64,000 nt of DNA from Orbus sasakiae (GTDB lineage: Bacteria; Pseudomonadota; Gammaproteobacteria; Enterobacterales; Orbaceae): assembly GCF_039542345.1 (NCBI RefSeq), contig NZ_BAABHY010000001.1, positions 1,240,001-1,304,000 on the forward strand. The letters run 5' to 3'. Positions 8,919-15,813 of the stretch are shown one piece after another. Position 1 is the first letter of the stretch. Every line of letters begins with the position of its first letter. The notes below the pieces were generated by a model. It was not told the DNA's origin. It made no database searches and saw only the letters and a program-made list of their open reading frames with translations. The position numbers and the translations under genes were made by a program.

Positions 8919-9641
8919 ATGGATAAGTATGAAATACGAAGGCTTAATTTGTTAAAACTGATGCAGACCTATTGTAATAACTCAATAAAAAATCTTGCTA
9001 ACCAGTTAGGAAAAGACCATTCTTACGTGTCAAGACTCCTGTATGAAGATGGAAAAAAATATAAAAAAAATATTGCCGATAGAGCAACCACCGATATTGA
9101 ACACGCTTTCGATTTGCCAAGGGGATGGTTAGATGGCTTATCGAGTAATGATCAGTTAATCGCAAAATCATTATCAGATCAGCAAGCTAACACAACTGAA
9201 CAGCTACAAAATGAAATGCCATTAGGTAAAGATGAAGTTGCAGTCCCTTTCTATAAATCAATTGAATCGGCAGTTAAAAAAGATACGGCTCATCATAAGG
9301 CTGACCCTCATTCGTTCATTCGATTTTCTAGGTCTTTTCTAAGAACAAAATCAATTCAACATGCAAATATTCTCTGCTTTTCTGTTTATGGTGATAGTAT
9401 GGAGCCACGCATCCCAAATGGCGCCACAGTGGCTATCGATACGGCTAACAAAGCAATTATTGATGGTGACATCTATGCTATTTGCCAAGGTGAACTTTGC
9501 CGCATAAAGCGACTTTATCGTATGCCTCATAATAAAATACGCATAAACTCATACAACTCGATGAATAATCCGGATGAAATTGATGACCGTAAAAATGTAC
9601 AAATTCTTGGTCGAGTGTTTTATTTTTCAGCGGTGCTGTAA
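8919..9641 (+). CDS. S24-family phage-type repressor (CI/LexA-like)
   Basis: A 240-residue protein with an N-terminal helix-turn-helix domain (residues about 5-75; core NLANQLGKDHSYVSRLL) and a C-terminal S24 peptidase-like domain. Ser160 (YGDSMEP) and Lys197 (CRIKRL) sit 37 residues apart, the same spacing as LexA Ser119/Lys156. No Ala-Gly or Cys-Gly dipeptide exists anywhere in the protein, so ordinary RecA-stimulated self-cleavage looks unlikely. The ribosome site AAGGGGGG is strong. Matching operators occur at its own promoter and at the promoter of the small lipoprotein genes downstream, suggesting autoregulation and control of those genes. It is probably a domesticated prophage repressor; no integrase or structural phage operon is nearby. 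Confidence 0.88.
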   Translation: MDKYEIRRLNLLKLMQTYCNNSIKNLANQLGKDHSYVSRLLYEDGKKYKKNIADRATTDIEHAFDLPRGWLDGLSSNDQLIAKSLSDQQANTTEQLQNEMPLGKDEVAVPFYKSIESAVKKDTAHHKADPHSFIRFSRSFLRTKSIQHANILCFSVYGDSMEPRIPNGATVAIDTANKAIIDGDIYAICQGELCRIKRLYRMPHNKIRINSYNSMNNPDEIDDRKNVQILGRVFYFSAVL

Positions 9642-9850
9642 TGCAAAATAAACCTCGTTTTTTATAAAATTAATTTTGCTCAATACAATTTGTATAATGT
9701 TAATTCAGAACAGAACTACTACCGTTAATATAGATATTCACATTGCAATATTATTTTCTTAACTAAGGCAATTATTATGTTTTATGGTCTTTAAGACGAA
9801 TCACGAGTCTCAATTCTCGTTCTTTCTTGTCAACAATTTAAATCCTAATA

Positions 9851-9864
9851 TTACCTTTTGGTAT
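9851..9864 (+). promoter_or_regulatory. Operator O2
   Basis: TTACC-TTTT-GGTAT, one mismatch from the TTACC-N4-GGTAA operator. It directly abuts the -35 hexamer TTTACA (9864-9869). Confidence 0.6.
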
Positions 9865-9892
9865 TTACAAAAATATTACCATTTGGTAAATT
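9864..9892 (+). promoter_or_regulatory. Promoter of the small lipoprotein pair
   Basis: TTTACA (9864-9869), a 17-base spacer, and TAAATT (9887-9892). Operators O2 and O3 overlap its two ends. Confidence 0.55.
9876..9889 (+). promoter_or_regulatory. Operator O3
   Basis: TTACC-ATTT-GGTAA, a perfect palindrome in both half-sites lying across the spacer and the start of the -10 hexamer; 25 bp from O2. Confidence 0.7.
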
Positions 9893-9932
9893 TAATTTAT
9901 TGACCTACATATTGAGTATTTGGAGATTCGTT

Positions 9933-10010
9933 ATGAAAAAATATACCTATTTACTGTTAGTTATGACAGCATGTCACTTTATTGCCAGCTGTGCACTTTA
10001 TTATCGGTAA
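9933..10010 (+). CDS. Tiny lipoprotein-like peptide, 25 residues
   Basis: Encodes MKKYTYLLLVMTACHFIASC plus five residues, essentially a signal peptide with lipobox-like cysteines at positions 14 and 20. TTTGGAG lies 8 bases upstream. It is the first gene after the O2/O3-controlled promoter and is followed 7 bp later by a second small lipoprotein gene. Its size recalls phage or bacteriocin lysis-type peptides, but there is no sequence evidence for that role. Confidence 0.45.
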   Translation: MKKYTYLLLVMTACHFIASCALYYR

Positions 10011-10017
10011 GCAGACA

Positions 10018-10158
10018 ATGAAACACCTTATTATGTTAATGCTTTTGTCATTATTATCCGGCTGTATAACGGTTTATGAATGCGAAGGCGATCATCAGGA
10101 AACCTATAATAATATTTCACCAACCACACAAGAATCTGAAACTGCAACATCTAAATAA
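10018..10158 (+). CDS. Small lipoprotein, 46 residues
   Basis: A positively charged start, a hydrophobic core MLMLLSLLSGC with lipidated Cys16, then a short acidic, Thr/Ser-rich tail containing a second cysteine (Cys22). The gene starts 7 bp after the preceding tiny ORF and both would be read from the operator-controlled promoter. Colicin-release and Rz1-type lysis lipoproteins have similar size and layout; this is only a resemblance in architecture. The function is unknown. Confidence 0.6.
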   Translation: MKHLIMLMLLSLLSGCITVYECEGDHQETYNNISPTTQESETATSK

Positions 10159-10256
10159 TGAATAGGTTAAAGACAAAAAGATGAACGTATGATTTAAATC
10201 ATTTACAAAGATGTTCCGCCCCCTATGAGTTTGACACTAGCTTAAGTTACGGCATA

Positions 10257-10285
10257 AAAAAGCCTGATACAAAATCAGGCTTTTT
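10257..10285. terminator. Bidirectional terminator
   Basis: AAAAAGCCTGAT/ATCAGGCTTTTT stem with a 5-base loop. It ends ygiW paralog 2 on the minus strand and can also stop transcription coming from the small lipoproteins. Confidence 0.88.
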
Positions 10286-10293
10286 AGTATTGA

Positions 10294-10683
10294 CTATTTT
10301 GCAGATGAAATAATTTGAAGATTCTTTACATCAATATCAATTGGTTTGAAACGATGCGTATCCACTTCACCCGTAATTTGAATAATATCGTCAGGTGTGA
10401 CAGTGCGTCCCTGCCAATATTTATGATCAATCTCGATATTAATATCACCGGTATTGTCTCTAAATAAGTAATCTTCCTCACCAATTTGCTTAACAATTTT
10501 GCCTTGCAATGTTACCCACGCATCTTTATTCATCTGTTTTGCTTGTTCCACCGTTGAAATCGTCAATGGATTATTAAATCCACCACCAGTTTGTAACTGA
10601 GTATTATTGTTAAATCCATCAGCCATTGCACTCCCCGTAAAACTCAGTGCAGTGATTAAAAATAGTGGGATAAGTTTTTTCAT
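10294..10683 (-). CDS. YgiW/YdeI-family periplasmic OB-fold protein, paralog 2
   Basis: 129 residues: signal peptide MKKLIPLFLITALSFTGSAMA, a short Gly/Asn-rich linker, then the BOF domain (AWVTLQGKI, DYLFRDNTGDINIEID, W-x-G, QITGEVDTHRFK). It is closest to paralog 3; both have the DTHR segment that paralog 1 lacks, so these two look like the more recent duplicates. The ribosome site is AAGGAAATA. It has its own upstream tandem-repeat box and terminator. The cellular role is inferred from the family: periplasmic stress tolerance, ligand unknown. Confidence 0.88.
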   Translation of the reverse strand: MKKLIPLFLITALSFTGSAMADGFNNNTQLQTGGGFNNPLTISTVEQAKQMNKDAWVTLQGKIVKQIGEEDYLFRDNTGDINIEIDHKYWQGRTVTPDDIIQITGEVDTHRFKPIDIDVKNLQIISSAK

Positions 10684-10743
10684 GATTATTTCCTTTTATT
10701 AAATTAATATCTTGCTTTGACGCCTTTATTTAACCAAATAAAG

Positions 10744-10760
10744 ATTAAGCAAATATTAAT
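10744..10760 (-). promoter_or_regulatory. QseB-like direct-repeat box of ygiW paralog 2
   Basis: Minus strand ATTAATATTTGCTTAAT: TTAA repeats 11 bp apart, starting 61 bp before the start codon, with a TTGCTT -35 candidate between them. Confidence 0.65.
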
Positions 10761-10962
10761 AATAAAAATAATTTACCGATACGTTTTTTAGATGAATGAC
10801 GATGATCAATTTTTATAAAATAAACAATCACCCAACATAGCTTGATATGAATATATCGTTCACGGTATTTATGGTTTATTGCCACAGCCAAAGATAGGTC
10901 ACACATTAACAAACAGTTTATTCAAATTATTAATTTTATCTGTATTTCGAGACTTTGATTAT

Positions 10963-10994
10963 AAAAAAAGCCCGACTATATGTCAGGCTGTTTT
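10963..10994 (-). terminator. Terminator of ygiW paralog 3
   Basis: Stem AGCCCGAC/GTCAGGCT (one mismatch) with a 5-base loop, followed on the minus strand by seven T. Confidence 0.8.
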
Positions 10995-11015
10995 ATACTT
11001 GATGATTGCGGTAAA

Positions 11016-11408
11016 TTATTTTGCAACCGAAATCACTTGAAGGCTTTTCACTTCTACGTCTGTTGACTTATATCGATGCGTATCAACTTCTCCGGTTATT
11101 TGGACGGTATCATTAGGCGTTACTGTACGCCCCTGCCATAATTTACCTTTGATTTTAACATTGATATCACCGCTACTATCTCTGAACAGATACATTTTAT
11201 CACCGAGGTGTTGAACGATATTACCTTGTAACGTCACCCATGAGTCTTTATGCATTTGTTTAGCTTGTGCTGCTGATGTAATACTTTGAACTCCACCGGT
11301 AAAACCAACATTTACAGGTTGGTTAATACCATTATTAAAACCTTCTGCTAACGCACTGCCAGTAAAACCTAAGGTTGTAATTAAAAATAAAGGGATAAGT
11401 TTTTTCAT
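11016..11408 (-). CDS. YgiW/YdeI-family periplasmic OB-fold protein, paralog 3
   Basis: 130 residues with signal peptide MKKLIPLFLITTLGFTGSALA and a BOF domain (SWVTLQGNI, MYLFRDSSGDINVKIKGK, W-x-G, QITGEVDTHRYK). It shares the leader, spacing and control box with paralogs 1 and 2. Its acidic strand reads NVKIKGK instead of EIDHK, so the surface charge differs from its siblings. This may mean a different ligand, but that is inference. Confidence 0.88.
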   Translation of the reverse strand: MKKLIPLFLITTLGFTGSALAEGFNNGINQPVNVGFTGGVQSITSAAQAKQMHKDSWVTLQGNIVQHLGDKMYLFRDSSGDINVKIKGKLWQGRTVTPNDTVQITGEVDTHRYKSTDVEVKSLQVISVAK

Positions 11409-11785
11409 AATGATTTCCTTGTATTAAATATTCATCTCGTTTTGATAAATGTTATTTAATCAAAAAAATATTAAGCAATTATTAAATTGGTTTATTATGT
11501 CAATTTTGCGATTTTAAGGCTAAATAAATCGACATGATTTAATCACGGATACTTAAGTTATACTTATTTTAAATCTTTTATATTAATTAAACATCAATAC
11601 TTGACATATATTTTATATCATTATTTTTTACTAATATATCATAGAGATAGATACAATTTTTTTACATACAAAAGAGTTTATCTGATAAAACATTAATACG
11701 TAATATATAAATAAAGTGATCAGCAACTATTCTTTTATATTTTTTAATAATAACCCTATTGAATTATAACGAAAATGTTTTAGTT
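11409..11785. other. AT-rich gap with the paralog 3 promoter
   Basis: The control box is at 11470-11486. The rest, to 11785, is very AT-rich with no gene seen. Confidence 0.45.
11470..11486 (-). promoter_or_regulatory. QseB-like direct-repeat box of ygiW paralog 3
   Basis: Minus strand TTTAATAATTGCTTAAT: TTAA repeats 11 bp apart, 62 bp before the start codon, flanking a TTGCTT -35 candidate. Confidence 0.65.
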
Positions 11786-12312
11786 TTACTTTAAATCTAA
11801 GGTTTTAATAAATAAACGTTCATATTGCTTTTTGTTGGGGATTTTAAGCGAATCCCCGTTAACCTCTTGAAAACTAGCATCAGCATGTAAGTAATTCAAT
11901 CGAGGCTCAAAATTATCAAGGAAAAAGTGAATAGTTAAAAGCCCAACTAAACCGCATAATGTAAAGCTTCAGTCAAAATTTCAAGCCGTATTCCCTTATT
12001 GCAAGCTGATGCATAAACAATCAACCACCTTATTTCTGCGATATTTTTATAATCTTCTGTAGAAACAAGAGAAATAAAACAGAGCATTCTATCATCATAC
12101 ATCGATGACCAAATATGATCCTTTCCCTTATTCAGTTTTGAGCAAAGATTAGCAATATCATTAGCTAATTGAGCTTCGTATTGAGGATTAAAGCCGAATA
12201 TTTTGGCTTATTAGACTGCATTCATTCCCACAATTGTAGCAGTAACACCAGAATGATAACCATCACCAAATTTAATCGTTTTTACTTTTACTCGAACGTT
12301 TGGTGAAAAATG
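11786..12312 (-). pseudogene. Broken gene: two in-frame stops and a frameshift
   Basis: Minus-strand translation gives three coding-quality blocks. Block 1 (12312-12214, 33 codons) contains VRVKVKTIKFGDGYHSGV. It is followed by two consecutive TAA codons (12213-12208) in the same frame. Block 2 (12207-11947) contains FGFNPQYEAQLANDIANLCS and LVSTEDYKNIAEIRWLIVYA and ends in TAG. A -1/+2 shift near 11950 leads into block 3, which contains FLDNFEPRLNYLHADASFQE and ends at TAA 11788-11786. No start codon survives. The FGDGY segment faintly recalls the N-terminus of lambda-type minor tail proteins; the rest is unrecognised. It could be a phage-derived or orphan-immunity-type gene now dead. Confidence 0.65.
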
Positions 12313-12352
12313 CTAATAAAATAATCCATGTGTTGCTCTGATTTTAGGTAAT

Positions 12353-12377
12353 AAAAAAGCCTTCATTTGGAAGGCTT
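12353..12377 (-). terminator. Terminator of the 147-residue lipoprotein gene
   Basis: AAGCCTTC/GAAGGCTT stem followed by a T-run on the minus strand, 19 bp past the stop. Confidence 0.82.
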
Positions 12378-12395
12378 GTGTGATAATAAAAATTA

Positions 12396-12839
12396 CTATC
12401 GCATTTTTTTATTTAATAGCTCATCAACCACAGGATTCATTTTAGTAGACACCGATGCCCATTTAGACAAAGATAGGCCTCCACCGCCGTTTAAATGGTA
12501 AGTAGCTTCGCCAATTAATTGATTATTTTTATAGAGTTTTAGTTCTGCGTGTGATAAATATGGAGAAAAGTCCCAGCTTCTTAAAGCGGTATACCATAAT
12601 GTATAATCACATCCTAGTGGTTTATGTTCTTTAGCAAATAGAATTGTTTTTATTCCATGATACTCAATTCTGTTCGTAATTGAATCAATAAACTCATTAA
12701 ATATCACTGCATTATTTTCTTCAATACATATTTTATCTATTTTATGGCTTTCATCAATATGATTCACTCTTACAGAAGTACATGCTGAAAGGAAAAACGT
12801 AAACAGACCGGATACGAACACCAATATTAACTTTTTCAA
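12396..12839 (-). CDS. Sbal_3080-type lipoprotein
   Basis: 147 residues with lipobox FLSAC (Cys20) after a hydrophobic signal. The mature region has YTLWYTALRSWDFSPYLSHA, a basic strand (ELKLYKNNQLIGEATYHL) and a GGGGLSLSKW segment. This pattern resembles the Sbal_3080 family of uncharacterised lipoproteins, probably attached to the outer membrane. The start is TTG 12839, supported by GAGGG 8 bases upstream. It lies downstream of the DinI-like gene on the same strand, 187 bp away, with its own terminator. The role is unknown. Confidence 0.72.
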   Translation of the reverse strand: MKKLILVFVSGLFTFFLSACTSVRVNHIDESHKIDKICIEENNAVIFNEFIDSITNRIEYHGIKTILFAKEHKPLGCDYTLWYTALRSWDFSPYLSHAELKLYKNNQLIGEATYHLNGGGGLSLSKWASVSTKMNPVVDELLNKKMR

Positions 12840-13026
12840 ATTTTTAACCCTCTTATATAAATTAGATTAATGGTATGAAATTTTTAATTTCAAATCAACT
12901 CCTATAAGACAGATATAGACAGAGAATACACCACAGCATAATTCATGGTTTAGCCTACTCAAATTTTAGTAAAAAACCTCACGATTAGCTGTGTATTGTT
13001 GCTTCATTAAGATAATAACTTAATAA

Positions 13027-13263
13027 CTATTCAGGTAACCACTCATCACTATTAAAAACGTTCTCAATAATTTTTAATACTTTCTCTTTATCATCTTTAT
13101 TACAACCCGAAACATCTACGCTTTTACTCGAACTAATACGAACCCGAACAATAGCAGAATTATATAAAGCAGAAATCCTTTTATCTAATTCATTTTGTAG
13201 TGCCTCACTTAATTGTTTAGGCACCTTATCATCTTTTGATAATAAAACATCAACCCTAAGCAT
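13027..13263 (-). CDS. DinI/Tum-like SOS protein
   Basis: A 78-residue protein starting MLRVDVLLSK and ending with an acidic tail KIIENVFNSDEWLPE. The order is strand, helix (LSEALQNELDKRISALY), strand (AIVRVRIS), then DDKEKVLKIIENV. This matches the DinI-like family, whose members modulate RecA filaments (DinI) or antagonise phage repressors (the C-terminal domain of phage 186 Tum). A longer frame opens at 13350. I chose ATG 13263 because GGAG lies 6 bases upstream and the length then matches DinI (81); ATG 13266 is also possible. A LexA box lies just upstream, so SOS induction is expected. Confidence 0.85.
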   Translation of the reverse strand: MLRVDVLLSKDDKVPKQLSEALQNELDKRISALYNSAIVRVRISSSKSVDVSGCNKDDKEKVLKIIENVFNSDEWLPE

Positions 13264-13282
13264 CATAATCTCCACACCAACA

Positions 13283-13302
13283 CACTGTAAATATAACCAG
13301 TG
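13283..13302 (-). promoter_or_regulatory. LexA (SOS) box upstream of the dinI-like gene
   Basis: CACTG-N10-CAGTG: the required CTG-N10-CAG core with an AT-rich centre (TAAATATAAC on the plus strand), 20 bp before the start codon and overlapping a TATATT -10 candidate. Confidence 0.82.
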
Positions 13303-13843
13303 TATCGAATTGTTAAAATTTTGCAATATATGATAAGGATATAGAATCACATATAATACAAACGATAAGAATATTTCTTAATGTTCAAGGCAAATCTGAT
13401 TAATGAGCTTAGACTTTTCCTGTCAATACAGCGATTTATGAATAATTTAAATAAAATATAGATTAATCTGACTTTTTTAGATTTAATTTTTCTGATTCGT
13501 AAACTATCTTGCACGAATATCTGATTAAATGAATTTTACAAATATTTATGCGCTACGATTTTCTTTTATCGTTAATTAGTACCTCATTACCCATAATCTA
13601 AATAATCATTTAATGCAATCAAGACCTTTTGTGTTATCCTAATAAAGAGTTTATTTCTGGTGAGTCGTTGTTTTAATATAGTTCTTTCCTATGTGTTGCT
13701 GATAGTTATAATGGCATGATGAACACAATTTAAAACCAAATCATTTACTCACTCTTTAAAAAAAGTAAGTTTACGATGTAAAAAGTTTCAAAATATCAAT
13801 ACACAAAAAATCAAACAATATAAACTTACAACACATTAATATA
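13303..13843. other. Intergenic region between dinI-like and sbcB
   Basis: AT-rich, divergent promoters. A TATAAT at about 13706 could serve sbcB. No further gene or RNA recognised. Confidence 0.45.
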
Positions 13844-15304
13844 ATGAATAAAAATGTAGAATTAGATACAAATATGAATGATATTGAACAACCCAGTTTT
13901 TACTTTCACGATTATGAAACATTTGGCACCGATCCTGCCTTTGATCGCCCTGCTCAGTTTGCAGGTATTCGTACGGATATTAATCTCAATATCATTGAAG
14001 AACCATTAATCATTTATTGTAAACAATCTGCAGACTATCTTCCTAATCCACACGCCGTGTTAATTACGGGCATTACACCTCAAGAAACCCAACTTAAAGG
14101 GGTTTGTGAGGCTGAATTTACACAAAAAATTCATGCTGAATTTAGTCGACCCAACACCTGCATTTTAGGTTATAACAATATCCGTTTTGATGATGAAGTG
14201 ACGCGTAATATTTTATATCGAAACTTTTATGATCCCTATGCCTATAGCTGGAAAAATGGCAATTCACGTTGGGATTTGCTCGATATTGTAAGGGCATGTT
14301 ATGCACTGAGACCTGACGGAATTCATTGGCCACTGAATGAACAAGGTTATGCCAGTTTCCGTTTAGAGCATTTAACACAAGCAAATCACATTAGCCATCA
14401 AAACGCTCACGATGCGATGTCAGATGTTTATGCAACCATTGAAATGGCTAAATTAATAAAACAACAACAGCCAAAATTGTTTGACTATTTTTTTATGCTA
14501 CGCAATAAAAAAAATGTTGCTGACTTGATTGATATTGTGAAAATGACGCCACTTGTTCATATTTCCGGTATGCTAGGTTCTCATCGGGGGAATATCACGT
14601 TAATTGTACCGATTGCATGGCATCCCACACAATCAAATGTGGTGGTTGTCTGTGATTTAGCTGGCGATATCAATGTATTATTATCCTTAACTGCTGAGCA
14701 AATTAAACAAAAACTGTATACAAAAAGTGAAAATCTTGCGGATGACGAATCTCGTATTCCACTCAAACTCATTCACATGAATAAGTGCCCGATCATTGCT
14801 CCAGCCAAAACGTTATCAGCAGATAATGCAAAACGTTTATCGCTTGATCTGGAAAATTGCCATCAGAATCTAGTGTTAATCAAAGAGAATCAAATTTCGA
14901 TTCAAGAAAAAATTCAGACCATATTTAGTGAACAAATTGCATATCAAGCAAGTCATGATGTGGATGGCCAAATTTATCAAGGCTTTTTTGATCAAAATGA
15001 TAAATCGATTTGTGACCTAATACGCCAAACCGCGCCAGAACATCTTGCGACATTGTCCATTGATCCGCATGATAGCCGGTTAAAAACGCTTTTTTTCCGT
15101 TATAAAGCACGTAACTATCCTGAAACTCTTAATGATAGAGAAAAAATTCAATGGCGAGATGTGTGCCGTGATAAGTTGAGTCATGAAGTCGTTAACCACT
15201 ATTTAGTTGAACTAGAACAGTTAGCCTTAGTTCATCAGCATCAACCCAATAAATTGGCATTATTAAAAGACCTTTATCACTATTGTCAGTATTTAGTCAA
15301 TTGA
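13844..15304 (+). CDS. sbcB: Exodeoxyribonuclease I
   Basis: 486 residues, against 475 in E. coli ExoI, a processive 3'-5' single-strand DNA exonuclease used in recombination and mismatch repair. The DEDDh exonuclease motif I is FHDYETFGTDP (Asp23, Glu25). Motif II is CILGYNNIRFDDEVTRN. Motif III is HNAH-like NAHDAMSDVYATIEMAK. The SH3-like and C-terminal helical ExoI domains fill the rest, with the RYKARNYPETL segment. The first ATG adds about ten residues relative to E. coli; an internal ATG at 13874 gives a more usual start and neither has a good ribosome site. The last bases of the gene are the left boundary of the 262-bp duplication that follows. Confidence 0.95.
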   Translation: MNKNVELDTNMNDIEQPSFYFHDYETFGTDPAFDRPAQFAGIRTDINLNIIEEPLIIYCKQSADYLPNPHAVLITGITPQETQLKGVCEAEFTQKIHAEFSRPNTCILGYNNIRFDDEVTRNILYRNFYDPYAYSWKNGNSRWDLLDIVRACYALRPDGIHWPLNEQGYASFRLEHLTQANHISHQNAHDAMSDVYATIEMAKLIKQQQPKLFDYFFMLRNKKNVADLIDIVKMTPLVHISGMLGSHRGNITLIVPIAWHPTQSNVVVVCDLAGDINVLLSLTAEQIKQKLYTKSENLADDESRIPLKLIHMNKCPIIAPAKTLSADNAKRLSLDLENCHQNLVLIKENQISIQEKIQTIFSEQIAYQASHDVDGQIYQGFFDQNDKSICDLIRQTAPEHLATLSIDPHDSRLKTLFFRYKARNYPETLNDREKIQWRDVCRDKLSHEVVNHYLVELEQLALVHQHQPNKLALLKDLYHYCQYLVN

Positions 15305-15813
15305 TGGACAAACGTAAACGTCCTATTTTCGTTAAATTATTGTCATAAGGTATGATTATAGTGTAAAAATAGTGAATTTATGCTATTACATAGACAAAGA
15401 TCAATGAATGATATTTGTCGGTAATCCCATCTTAATCTACAGCAGTACTTAAATACTTCGCCATTTCGGCTTGAGGTACCATACTACCACCGGTTGCCCA
15501 AACAAGGTGAGTCACTTTTTGTAACGGTTGTTCAGTAAATGCTATTCGGTATATTTAGTCAATTAATAGTAAACGAAAGCTGGCCCATTTTCGTTAAATT
15601 ATTGTCATAAGGTATAATTATAGTGTAAAAATAATGATTTTATATTATGACACCGACAAAGATCAATGAATGATATTTGTCGGTAATCCCATCTTAATCT
15701 ACAGTAGCACTTAAATACTTCGCCATTTCAGCTTGAGGTACCATACCCCCCCCGGTTGCCCAAACAAGATGAGTCGCCTTTTGTAACTGTTGATCAGTAA
15801 AATGCATACGGTT
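15290..15813. repeat. Imperfect 262-bp tandem direct repeat
   Basis: Copy 1 (15290-15551) and copy 2 (15552-15813) each start with TATTTAGTCAATT. In copy 1 this is the sbcB 3' end. Each continues through the intergenic sequence (TTTTCGTTAAATTATTGTCA in both) into the 3' end of dsdA on the minus strand. Substitutions are scattered through both copies. Confidence 0.85.
15432..15539 (-). pseudogene. Duplicated dsdA 3' fragment
   Basis: Minus strand encodes 35 residues matching the DsdA C-terminus (core THLVWATGG, MVPQAEMAKYLS) with six substitutions, then TAA. There is no start or upstream part. It is a remnant created by, or left over from, the 262-bp duplication. Confidence 0.85.

Larger units (their letters stand above)
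9642..9932 (+). other. Leader region: possible small RNA plus operator-controlled promoter
   Basis: TATAAT at 9693-9698 could start a transcript near 9705. It would contain a five-codon ORF (9777-9794, peptide MFYGL, ribosome site AAGG 8 bases upstream), then a hairpin ACGAG/CTCGT (9803-9820) followed by TCTTTCTT, which resembles a terminator. A short leader RNA is possible but unproven. Confidence 0.3.
10684..11015. other. Intergenic region upstream of ygiW paralog 2
   Basis: It holds the control box at 10744-10760 and, at its far end, the terminator of paralog 3. Nothing else was seen. Confidence 0.5.

Noticed and set aside
8000..13350. Intact prophage
   Set aside because: Only a repressor, a DinI-like gene and a broken gene are seen; no integrase, attachment repeat, replication or capsid genes.
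15290..15813. Insertion sequence or transposon scar
   Set aside because: The repeated segment is composed of sbcB and dsdA ends and the gap between them, with no transposase or inverted termini; simple duplication or recombination explains it.
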